A stretch of 29,181 bases of DNA from Porphyromonadaceae bacterium UBA7176. Its GTDB lineage: Bacteria > Bacteroidota > Bacteroidia > Bacteroidales > Muribaculaceae. The DNA lies in contig DKVO01000018.1 in NCBI GenBank assembly GCA_002491245.1, forward strand, positions 1 to 29,181, given 5' to 3'. A program made the position numbers and the translations under genes. The notes beneath the pieces are model-generated. The model was not told where the DNA came from. It did no database searches and worked only from the letters and a program-made list of their open reading frames with translations. Positions 6,927 through 13,945 of the stretch are shown here, in pieces; position 1 is the stretch's first letter; each line of letters opens with the position of its first letter.

Positions 6927-9126
6927 CTTTTACGCCTTTTACTGTTTTAATTTTCTTTATGAGCTGATTGAGCCCGGCGGTGTCGGCGACGCCTATTGTT
7001 ATGACGCCGGCGAAGAGTCCGTCGTTGGAATCAATCGAAATGCCTCGCAAAGATACGGATTTTTCTTTATTTATAATAGAAGTGATGTTTGTGACGATGC
7101 CAATGTCGTCTTTTCCCAACACACGGAGTGTGGCGATGAACTCAGCTCCGGCTTTTCCACTCCAACGGGTACGGATGATGCGGTAGGCGTACTTCTGACG
7201 TATGTGAGCGGCGTTTGGACAGTCGCAACGATGAATTTTGATGACACCTTCGGCGGAGATGAAGCCGAACACATCGTCGCCATAGATGGGGTTGCAACAA
7301 CGTGCGAGCCTGTAGTTTATGCCTTTGATGTTGTCGCCGATGACTATCACATCGTTTCCGGCGTCGTCGCGCACGTCCTCATCAGCCGGAGCCTGGAGGA
7401 CGTAGTTGCTGGCCGAAATACGGCTTGCGGCATCATCGGTTTTTGAAACCGGTGAGAGTATGTCGACATATACATCCACGACATCGTTGATGTCGAGTTC
7501 GTCGCTTCCGATAGCGCTGAAGAAGGCTATGGCGTCCTTATACCCCATACGGGCGACGGTCTTCGATACGATGGCTTCGTCGTAGTCGAGCTTGCGGTTC
7601 TTGAAACGGCGCTGAAGAAGTTCCTTGCCTATTTCGGCCGATTTGTTTTCGTTTTCCTTGAGGACCGCACGTATCTTGTTACGCGCTTTGTTGGTGACTA
7701 CTATGTTGAGCCAGTCGCGGCTCGGCTCCTGCTGCGGCGATGTGAGTATCTCGACGGTGTCGCCGCTCTCGAGTTTGTAGTTGAGCTTGCGGTTGCGCCC
7801 GTTCACTTTGCCTCCGACACATTGGACTCCGATGCGTGTGTGGATGTTGAAGGCGAAGTCGAGCAAAGTGGCTCCGAGAGGGAGTTTGTACAGGTCGCCC
7901 CGGGGAGTGAACACGAATACTTCGCGAGAGTAGACGTCCATCTTGAAATTTCGCATCAGGTCCATAGGGTTGTGCTGTCCGGCCTCGAGGATGTCGCGCA
8001 CATTGTTCATCCATGCGTCGAGTCCGCCTTCGCTCTTTATGCCTTTGTAGCGCCAATGCGCGGCGAGACCTTTCTCGGCGATGGTGTCCATGCGGCGTGT
8101 ACGTATCTGCACTTCGACCCAACGGTCCTCAGGGCCGTATACGGTGATGTGGAGCGACTCGTAGCCGTTGCTTTTGGGTATGCTCAACCAGTCTTTCAGC
8201 CTTGTGGGGTTGGGGCGGTACATATCTGTGACTACCGAGTAAGCGAGCCAGCACTCGGGTTTCTCGCGCTCGGGAGGGCAGTCTATTATTATCCGTATGG
8301 CGAAGAGGTCGAAGATGTCTTCGATGGTGTTGTGCTGCTTCTTCATCTTGTTCCATATCGAATATATCGACTTGGTGCGTCCTTTGATGGAGAAGTTTAA
8401 CCCTTCGGCCTCGAGTTTTTCCTTGACCGGCCTGATGAAGTCGTCGATATAAGCGTCGCGCTTGGCTTTTGTCTGCTTGAGTTCGTGGGCTATACGGGTG
8501 TATACTTCGCGGTTGCTGTATTTCAGCGACATGTCCTCGAGCTCCGACTTGATGGCATACAGGCCGAGACGGTGAGCGAGGGGCGCATAGAGATAGTTGA
8601 CCTCGTTCGCCGTGTCGTGGACGAGTTTTTCGGACGGGTGATGGTTGATTGCACGCATGAGCCGGAGACGGTCTACAATCATTATTATGATCACGCGGAT
8701 ATCTTCGGCAAAAGTAAGCAGCAGCTTGCGGAAGTTTTCGCTCTCCACAGAGGGGCTGCGGCTGTAAAGGGTGCGCACTTTGTCGAGACCACGAACAAGA
8801 CCGGCGATGTCTTTACCCCAACGTGCTTCGAAGCTTTTTTCGCCATCGGTTCCGGTCGATAAGGCCGACAATATGACTGCCAGGCACATATTTCGGTCGG
8901 CATCGAGGCTCTGGCAGAGACAGGATGCGGTATCAAGAGCGGCGACCAAGGGATGGAAGCCGAACCGGTCGCGCATTGCCGGCGACGACATTGCATGACT
9001 GCGCACGGCATCTTTTATGCCGGAGATATCGTCGGGGGCGAGTTGGCCCTGGAGTGCTTCGACAATATTCCGGTATGTGTTTACGGCTGTTTTAGCCTCT
9101 TTGACAGAGAGGTATGGTTGATCCAT
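6907..9126 (-). CDS. Long RelA/SpoT homolog, (p)ppGpp synthetase with degenerate hydrolase domain
   Basis: A 739-residue protein with the complete long-RSH architecture. It has an HD-type hydrolase domain (about 40-200), a synthetase domain (245-360), TGS (399-460), a helical/zinc-finger region containing the Cys pair LARCCNPIYGDDVFGF (607-621), and a C-terminal ACT domain (660-739). The synthetase motifs look intact: GRTKSIYSIWNKM, FDLFAIRIII, SNGYESLHITV and WVEVQIRTRRM. The hydrolase site is not. The usual LLHDvvEDT reads LSALSTGT here (Ser87 and Ala88 replace His-Asp; Thr91 and Gly92 replace Glu-Asp), and the usual KLADRLHNMRTL reads MIVDRLRLMRAI. It should therefore make but not degrade the alarmone, like E. 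coli RelA. A second RSH with hydrolase activity is expected elsewhere. The gene lies 50 bases after the histidine kinase. Confidence 0.93.
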   Translation of the reverse strand: MDQPYLSVKEAKTAVNTYRNIVEALQGQLAPDDISGIKDAVRSHAMSSPAMRDRFGFHPLVAALDTASCLCQSLDADRNMCLAVILSALSTGTDGEKSFEARWGKDIAGLVRGLDKVRTLYSRSPSVESENFRKLLLTFAEDIRVIIIMIVDRLRLMRAINHHPSEKLVHDTANEVNYLYAPLAHRLGLYAIKSELEDMSLKYSNREVYTRIAHELKQTKAKRDAYIDDFIRPVKEKLEAEGLNFSIKGRTKSIYSIWNKMKKQHNTIEDIFDLFAIRIIIDCPPEREKPECWLAYSVVTDMYRPNPTRLKDWLSIPKSNGYESLHITVYGPEDRWVEVQIRTRRMDTIAEKGLAAHWRYKGIKSEGGLDAWMNNVRDILEAGQHNPMDLMRNFKMDVYSREVFVFTPRGDLYKLPLGATLLDFAFNIHTRIGVQCVGGKVNGRNRKLNYKLESGDTVEILTSPQQEPSRDWLNIVVTNKARNKIRAVLKENENKSAEIGKELLQRRFKNRKLDYDEAIVSKTVARMGYKDAIAFFSAIGSDELDINDVVDVYVDILSPVSKTDDAASRISASNYVLQAPADEDVRDDAGNDVIVIGDNIKGINYRLARCCNPIYGDDVFGFISAEGVIKIHRCDCPNAAHIRQKYAYRIIRTRWSGKAGAEFIATLRVLGKDDIGIVTNITSIINKEKSVSLRGISIDSNDGLFAGVITIGVADTAGLNQLIKKIKTVKGVKDVQRNK

Positions 9127-9176
9127 TGTGTGCTAAATCTATGTGTAGTACTGAATGAGTCTGCCGACGCCGGGCC

Positions 9177-10643
9177 TTATTTCCTACCACGCACTTTCGG
9201 GAGCGTGAATTTGAAACACAAGCCGCCAAGTTTTCCATTAGATACACTGATCTCACCCCCGTGGGCGAGGACTGTGTTCTGGACAATCGGCAGACCGAGG
9301 CCCGTACCTCCGGCTTTGCGTGTACGGCCAGAATCTATACGGTAGAAGCGATCGAATAAGTGTGGAAGATGCTCCTCGCCTACGCCAGTTCCGTCGTCGC
9401 GGAATTCGAAATGATAGAATTTTTCGTCTTCTCCGGTTAGGACAAGTTCACAGTATGTACCTTTCGAGTATGCTCCGGAATTTTTGGCAAGGTTAAGAAT
9501 CATGCCTGACAGCAGGTTGTAGTTGCCCATGATCTTGCAATCGAAGGGAATGTCGTACCCGAAAGTCATGCTGCCGAGCGATCCCGACTCCTCGAGGTCG
9601 TTGGCTATCGTATATGCCACATCGTGGAAATCGAGTTCTTCGGTACTTATCAGCTTGCCACCTTCCTCAAGACGCGTGATTGCCGAGACGTCGGCAATAA
9701 GGTTTACGAGACGGTCGACGTGCTCGGAGGCTTTACGGAGGAAGTGGGTACGCGAAGCGTCGTCCATATCAGGATTTTCGAGAATTGTGTCGATATAGCC
9801 TTTAATCACTCCTATGGGCGTACGGAGTTCATGGTTGATGTTGTTAGTCAACTGGCGCTTCGACCTCGCCTTTTCTTCTATCGCATGCAGAGCGACAGCG
9901 TGCTCGCGTTTCTGACGTTGCATAGCTTGCGAGCGCTGGTTGTACATATTTGTTATCTGTCGCGAGATATCACCAAGTTCGTCGTGAGGATACTCCATCG
10001 CAGGCATAAAGTTGGGATCGGTCGAAGCCCTCTCGGCAATATTGCGGAGGTTGGTGATATTGCGGCCGAAGTAACGGGTCGAGAAATAAGCACCTAATGT
10101 AGCGACAAAAGCGATGGCGAACATCACCCAGAAAATCCGTGTTGACGGCAGCGATGCTGCAAGTATATCATTATCGAAAGGGAGCACGGTGTAAACCGAC
10201 ACCCGGCCGTCATCGCTCTTCTTGAGGCTATAGTAGAAATATTTACCGGCATCGGGCGTACCTTCGGTGGTGGCTTCCACACCCGGCGTCAAAGTAATAC
10301 CCCGTTCGCGCTTGCGCTCGGTATCGCTCAAGGCGATAGGGGCACCGTAGCAGTGTATCATCCGGCCGTCCTTATATACCGTTATACGCAGAAGGTCATA
10401 AAGAGGATTGTCGCGATAATAGTCCATCGCGAATTTCATGAATGGGCGAGCGTCAAGGTCTTCCTCGTTCGCGGCGAGAATTCGCGACGATATCAGCGAC
10501 AGCTGCTCGTTGATCTGCGTCTTACGGTATTCGCGTTCGTTATAGAACTGCCAGAATGTCATACCGGCGATAATAAGCCACAGTGTGGCCACAAGCGGTA
10601 TGAACAACTGCCACTGATAACTAATTCTTCTCTTTGAAGCCAT
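9177..10643 (-). CDS. Membrane sensor histidine kinase
   Basis: A 488-residue two-component kinase. A first membrane helix (about 12-33) is followed by a periplasmic sensor region of about 135 residues, a second helix (170-190) and a HAMP linker. HisKA carries the phosphoacceptor His271 in NNINHELRTPIGVIKGY. The HATPase domain shows the N box LNLAKNSGAY, the G1 box RDDGTGVGEEHLPHLFDRFY and the G2 box GGTGLGLPIV. The periplasmic signal is unknown. The ATG at 10643 (MASKRR) lies inside the end of the response regulator gene, a 23-base overlap. A TTG at 10667 would add eight residues with no family support. It is the obvious cognate of the overlapping OmpR-type regulator. The RSH gene follows after 50 bases, suggesting shared transcription. 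Confidence 0.93.
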   Translation of the reverse strand: MASKRRISYQWQLFIPLVATLWLIIAGMTFWQFYNEREYRKTQINEQLSLISSRILAANEEDLDARPFMKFAMDYYRDNPLYDLLRITVYKDGRMIHCYGAPIALSDTERKRERGITLTPGVEATTEGTPDAGKYFYYSLKKSDDGRVSVYTVLPFDNDILAASLPSTRIFWVMFAIAFVATLGAYFSTRYFGRNITNLRNIAERASTDPNFMPAMEYPHDELGDISRQITNMYNQRSQAMQRQKREHAVALHAIEEKARSKRQLTNNINHELRTPIGVIKGYIDTILENPDMDDASRTHFLRKASEHVDRLVNLIADVSAITRLEEGGKLISTEELDFHDVAYTIANDLEESGSLGSMTFGYDIPFDCKIMGNYNLLSGMILNLAKNSGAYSKGTYCELVLTGEDEKFYHFEFRDDGTGVGEEHLPHLFDRFYRIDSGRTRKAGGTGLGLPIVQNTVLAHGGEISVSNGKLGGLCFKFTLPKVRGRK

Positions 10644-11340
10644 ACCCAAAACCTTGTCGGGTAACAATATACTTGTCGTAATCGCCCAATTTCTTACGCA
10701 GACGCGTAATATTGGTATCGATAGTGCGGCCGGTCACGACTACATCGTCGCCCCATACGTTTTTAATTATTTCTTCGCGCGAGTATATACGGTTGCGGTG
10801 TGTGAGGAAGAAGAGCAGGATATCAAACTCAGTCCTGGTAAGGGTGACGAGTTCATTGTCGATATACACTTCTTTATCATTCCTGTCGATGCGGAGTCCT
10901 TTGAAAGTTATATCGCTCTCATAGATCGACTGCTGGGCCTCGATGTCGGCGGCCGTACGCTGCTGCATCTGTCCTGTACGGCGCAATATCGCACGCACCC
11001 GTGCAAGTACTTCACCTATCACAAACGGTTTGGTAACATAGTCATCAGCGCCTATGTTCAGACCTTTGACAACATAATCTTCGTCCGACAACGCCGAGCA
11101 GAAAAGTATCGGCTTCTCTTCGGTAGCGCTGACATTGCGCAGACGCTTGGCAAAATCGAAGCCCGACAAACCTCCCATCATGATATCGACCATAAACAGC
11201 GAGTAGCCTTCAAGATCCATATCAAGAGCTTCTTCCGCACTGTAAGCGCAATCCACCTCATAGCCTTCTTTTTCGAGATTGAACTTAAGAATTTCGCATA
11301 CTGACTCTTCGTCGTCGATAACTAATATTTTGTTTCTCAT
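10621..11340 (-). CDS. OmpR/PhoB-family response regulator
   Basis: A 239-residue regulator. The receiver domain (1-120) has the acidic pair Asp9-Asp10 in ILVIDDEES, phosphoacceptor Asp52 in FMVDIMMGGLSGFDF, Ser82 in place of the usual Thr/Ser switch, and Lys104 in DDYVTKPF. The winged-helix DNA-binding domain (about 142-237) includes LTRTEFDILLFFL, REEIIKNVWGDDVVVTGR and TNITRLRKKLGD, ending in the wing GFGYGF. The start is the ATG at 11340; the upstream TTG at 11355 lies in a leader hairpin. It is the first gene of a nine-gene minus-strand string that runs to 1371. The upstream region holds several copies of a TTTnGCAsTGTr motif that could be its own binding sites. Its regulon cannot be read from the sequence. 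Confidence 0.94.
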   Translation of the reverse strand: MRNKILVIDDEESVCEILKFNLEKEGYEVDCAYSAEEALDMDLEGYSLFMVDIMMGGLSGFDFAKRLRNVSATEEKPILFCSALSDEDYVVKGLNIGADDYVTKPFVIGEVLARVRAILRRTGQMQQRTAADIEAQQSIYESDITFKGLRIDRNDKEVYIDNELVTLTRTEFDILLFFLTHRNRIYSREEIIKNVWGDDVVVTGRTIDTNITRLRKKLGDYDKYIVTRQGFGYGFKEKN

Positions 11341-11354
11341 AACTTTACACTGCA

Positions 11355-11375
11355 AAAAGCAAAATTCTTGCTTTT
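11355..11375 (-). promoter_or_regulatory. AT-rich hairpin in the response regulator leader
   Basis: AAAAGCAA (11355-11362) and TTGCTTTT (11368-11375) form a perfect 8-bp inverted repeat with a 5-base loop, ending 14 bases before the ATG at 11340. In the mRNA this could affect ribosome access, or it may simply be a DNA-level site. The stem is AT-rich and therefore weak. Confidence 0.35.
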
Positions 11376-11485
11376 ATTTTACTGATTGGATGCACTATCC
11401 GGGAATTTATGAGCACTAAATTAATACTTTTAGAGCGATTAATGGGTTAATATATGTTAAAACCTAAATATGGTTCGAACTATCC

Positions 11486-11532
11486 CACAGTGCCAAATGT
11501 TTGATAGACATAATTACTGATTTTGCACTGTG
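11486..11532. repeat. Inverted repeat CACAGTGCCAAA / TTTTGCACTGTG, candidate operator
   Basis: The arms at 11486-11497 and 11521-11532 match in 11 of 12 positions when one is reversed and complemented, with 23 bases between them. The same core, GCAGTGTA on the minus strand, recurs directly before the response regulator ATG (11353-11346). This suggests a DNA-binding protein site; autoregulation by the adjacent OmpR-type regulator is one possibility. Confidence 0.4.
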
Positions 11533-11569
11533 TTTTTTCATGGTATTAGATTTAAGGTTAAAAAATTTC

Positions 11570-11590
11570 CGGCTGTCGCGATGACAGCCG
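11570..11590 (-). terminator. Intrinsic terminator of apbE, possibly bidirectional
   Basis: CGGCTGTC (11570-11577) and GACAGCCG (11583-11590) make a perfect 8-bp stem with a 5-base loop. Read on the minus strand it lies 34 bases after the apbE stop and is followed by GAAATTTTTT. T-runs flank both sides, so it could also stop transcription coming from the left. Confidence 0.75.
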
Positions 11591-11624
11591 ATTTTTTATA
11601 CCCTTGTCCGACAAGTAATCCTGA

Positions 11625-12599
11625 TCAGAAACCGTCTGTATGTACCATTCTTATAGTATCGCCCGAAGCCTCTACAACCAAAGCCCTCGCTCCAGCCCTG
11701 ACAGCTATCGCCAAAGCGCTGTCGGCACAACCCGAAGCCATAGCGGCAGTAGCCAATGCATCGGCAAAAGCACATGACTGATGCAACATGGTTACGGCAA
11801 GGACAGACGTCTCTGCCGGATATCCCGTAAGCGGCGACAATGTGTGTCCATAACTTCGCCCGAGGCTATCGACACGGATATTACGATAATTGCCCGACGA
11901 CGCCACGGCCGAACGATCCGGTCCGACAGGGAGCACCACAAGACGCTCGTGCGACATCCCTCCCGACGGAGAATCGATCTGTATATGCCACTGACGACCC
12001 GATGGATTGACACCCCGTGCGGCTATTTCGCCACCAATCTCAACCATATAATTATCTACTCCGTTCCGTTCGAGCATATCGGCGATGCAATCCACCCCAT
12101 AACCTTTTGCCACAGACGAGAAATCAAAACGTGTCTCCGGGGCTTTTTTAACAACGACCCCTCCGGAGACAGCGCATCCGTCCATTCCGACGCATCGCAA
12201 CACAGAAGCTACAGTACTGTCGTCAGGCACACATCCCTCGCTCCTACCGAAACCCCATAATTCGACTACCGGTCCTATCGTAGGATCATAAACACCGCCT
12301 GAATGCTTCCAGACATCCTTACTTATTTCAAAGACCTCGGCAAAGCGCCACCCTACCCTATCGGTCACGCCATCGTTGACAGCCGATACCTCAGAGAGAG
12401 GATTGAACATCGACAACGAAGAGTCTATCGCCGCAATCTCGGCTTCTATGCTGTCGGACAAATCAACCGCCGAAGAATATACAATATGATACGTCGTAGC
12501 CCAGGCAAAACCATCAGATGTAATATATTTTTGCCTACAACTTGCAAATATCAAAAATAATACCGATATTAGCGGCAGAATTACAAACCTTCGTCTCAT
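11625..12599 (-). CDS. apbE: ApbE-family FAD:protein FMN transferase, lipoprotein
   Basis: A 324-residue periplasmic lipoprotein with a signal peptide ending in the lipobox IFASC (Cys20 or so). ApbE attaches FMN covalently to Thr or Ser of partner proteins such as NqrB/NqrC and RnfG. Family motifs are present: SLSMFNPLSEVSAVN, HSGGVYDPTIGPVVELWGFG, DFSSVAKGYGVD, YMVEIGGEIAARG, SYGHTLSPLTGYPA and the metal-site block CAFADALATAAM. Length is normal. No Nqr or Rnf genes lie in the window. I prefer the ATG at 12599, because a -7-like TAATTTTG (12628-12621, minus) lies just upstream of the other ATG at 12620 and would place the transcription start after it. It ends in a good intrinsic terminator, so it is probably monocistronic. 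Confidence 0.92.
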   Translation of the reverse strand: MRRRFVILPLISVLFLIFASCRQKYITSDGFAWATTYHIVYSSAVDLSDSIEAEIAAIDSSLSMFNPLSEVSAVNDGVTDRVGWRFAEVFEISKDVWKHSGGVYDPTIGPVVELWGFGRSEGCVPDDSTVASVLRCVGMDGCAVSGGVVVKKAPETRFDFSSVAKGYGVDCIADMLERNGVDNYMVEIGGEIAARGVNPSGRQWHIQIDSPSGGMSHERLVVLPVGPDRSAVASSGNYRNIRVDSLGRSYGHTLSPLTGYPAETSVLAVTMLHQSCAFADALATAAMASGCADSALAIAVRAGARALVVEASGDTIRMVHTDGF

Positions 12600-12723
12600 C
12601 TTTATAAATTTATTACGCATCAAAATTACAAAAAAATTCTACGTCGGCGTGAACTTTTTATCTGCCAGGATTGTTTTAACAAACAAGTAACATTCCATTT
12701 ACCTACTCTAATACAATCAAGCT
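12600..12723. promoter_or_regulatory. Divergent intergenic region between apbE and the DJ-1 gene
   Basis: Both genes must be transcribed outward from these 124 bases. Toward apbE there is TAATTTTG (12628-12621) but no TTTG at the right distance. Toward the DJ-1 gene I see no consensus -7 box. A small inverted repeat TTGTTT-TAAC-AAACAA (12671-12686) sits between them and could be an operator. Confidence 0.3.
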
Positions 12724-13296
12724 ATGCAACGTTCGTATATTTTTCTCGCAGAAGGATTTGAAGAAATTGAAGCCCTCACCGTCGTCGACGTAATGCGCCG
12801 CGCCGGTATGGATATAAAGACTGTCTCCATCACATCTTCAAAAGAAGTTGCCGGAGCACACGGAATAAACGTAAAAGCAGATTTGACATTCAAGGAAGCC
12901 GACTTCTCAGATTCGGAATGGCTTATTCTTCCCGGCGGTATGCCCGGAGCCACGAACCTTGCATCTGACGAAGCTTTGTGCGACCTCCTGAAAGTTCACA
13001 AAGGTAAAATAGCCGCCATATGCGCCGCTCCGGGTGTTGTACTCGCGCCTCTGGGCCTTCTTGACGGTCAGGAAGTGACTTGTTACCCGGGCTTCGATGA
13101 AGCCTGCCGCAAACATGGCGCCACCATGCGCGACGTCCCCGTGATGGCACTCTCAAAACTCATCACAGCCAACGGCCCAAGCGCAGCCCTGCGTTTCGCG
13201 CTTGCCATCGTCGCCAACTCTCTTGGCGAGAATATCGCCCAACAGGTCGGCGGAGCCATGCTCTTCTACCCCAAGACGATGAATTTCTATTTCTAA
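12724..13296 (+). CDS. DJ-1/PfpI (ThiJ) family protein
   Basis: A 190-residue protein of the DJ-1/YajL branch. The N-terminus YIFLAEGFEEIEALTVVDVMRR contains the conserved acidic residue (Glu14/Glu15) and the family block IEA. ILPGGMPGATNL (68-79) and AAICAAPGVVLA (97-108) surround the nucleophile Cys100 at the elbow. VTCYPGFDE and ITANGPSAALRFAL are also typical. DJ-1 relatives have been linked to methylglyoxal handling, oxidative stress sensing and chaperone activity; the exact role here is not known. It is a single plus-strand gene between minus-strand genes, and a terminator hairpin follows 24 bases after the stop. Length and motifs look complete. Confidence 0.92.
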   Translation: MQRSYIFLAEGFEEIEALTVVDVMRRAGMDIKTVSITSSKEVAGAHGINVKADLTFKEADFSDSEWLILPGGMPGATNLASDEALCDLLKVHKGKIAAICAAPGVVLAPLGLLDGQEVTCYPGFDEACRKHGATMRDVPVMALSKLITANGPSAALRFALAIVANSLGENIAQQVGGAMLFYPKTMNFYF

Positions 13297-13320
13297 AAAA
13301 ACTATTTTAAGAAACCATAC

Positions 13321-13350
13321 CGGCGGTGGCGCAATGCCTCCGCCGTTTTT
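13321..13350 (+). terminator. Intrinsic terminator after the DJ-1 gene
   Basis: CGGCGGTGGC (13321-13330) pairs with GCCTCCGCCG (13336-13345) except for one central T-T mismatch, and TTTTT follows. It ends at the stop codon of the convergent HAD gene. On the minus strand the hairpin is not followed directly by a T-run, so it works best for the plus strand. Confidence 0.8.
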
Positions 13351-13945
13351 ACGCATCAAAATACCTGAACCTTATGCAATTCCGGCGCAGGTATTCCTCC
13401 GTTGATTTATCCGGATTTACAAGCACCGGATCATCACTGCGTAGGATAAGAGGCAAATCGTCGATATGATCGGTGTAGAAAGTGCATAAAGAAAGCCCGG
13501 CAGCGGTAGCGAATTCCTCTACCCTGCGCAACTTCTCTTCTCCCCGGCATTCGAGTCGGGAATAATTACCGTCCATACGCGTGGCCACATAATCACCTTT
13601 CCAAATCCACGGCACATACACATCAGGCGCTGCCGTAGCAAGCAGGACATGCCCCTCGTTTTTCTGCAAGACATCCACAAGGGCAGTATTTACATTGGGC
13701 TTGATTTCATTTTCAAACATACGGCGCAGCTCAATGTCATGATAATCAATCAGACGGCAAACGCCAAACTTCATCCTCGCATGGCTTATTATTTTTAGAC
13801 GTCTCAAAGCCATAAGGGTCAAAGCTTTGACAAGGCTCAAGTACTTTTTACACGCATACATCCGCCGCACACCGCACCGGATATACACATGGAGTGTATT
13901 GCAACGCACAAGAGTACCATCGAGATCAGTCACAGTCAAATTCAT
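13349..13945 (-). CDS. HAD-superfamily phosphatase (HAD-IB-like)
   Basis: A 198-residue hydrolase. Motif I is VTDLDGTLV (nucleophile Asp7, acid/base Asp9), motif II is LLATAAP (Thr104), the motif III lysine is in GEEKLRRV (Lys138), and motif IV is YTDHIDDLPLI with Asp159, Asp162 and Asp163. The helical, basic insert at 25-75 is the C1-type cap, as in phosphoserine-phosphatase-like HAD-IB proteins, and may set the substrate. It should remove a phosphate from a small molecule or lipid-linked substrate, which I cannot name. The ATG overlaps the phosphoribosyltransferase stop as ATGA, so the two are translationally coupled and may act in sequence. It is the last gene of a seven-gene operon. Confidence 0.87.
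   Translation of the reverse strand: MNLTVTDLDGTLVRCNTLHVYIRCGVRRMYACKKYLSLVKALTLMALRRLKIISHARMKFGVCRLIDYHDIELRRMFENEIKPNVNTALVDVLQKNEGHVLLATAAPDVYVPWIWKGDYVATRMDGNYSRLECRGEEKLRRVEEFATAAGLSLCTFYTDHIDDLPLILRSDDPVLVNPDKSTEEYLRRNCIRFRYFDA

Larger units (their letters stand above)
11341..11624. other. Intergenic region upstream of the response regulator, with inverted repeats
   Basis: These 284 bases contain no gene. From left to right they hold an AT-rich hairpin (11355-11375), a dif-like sequence (11432-11462), the palindrome GTTCGAAC (11473-11480), and an 11-of-12 inverted repeat (11486-11497 with 11521-11532). The apbE terminator (11570-11590) comes last. I found no full TTTG-N19-TAnnTTTG promoter for the response regulator. 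Confidence 0.6.
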
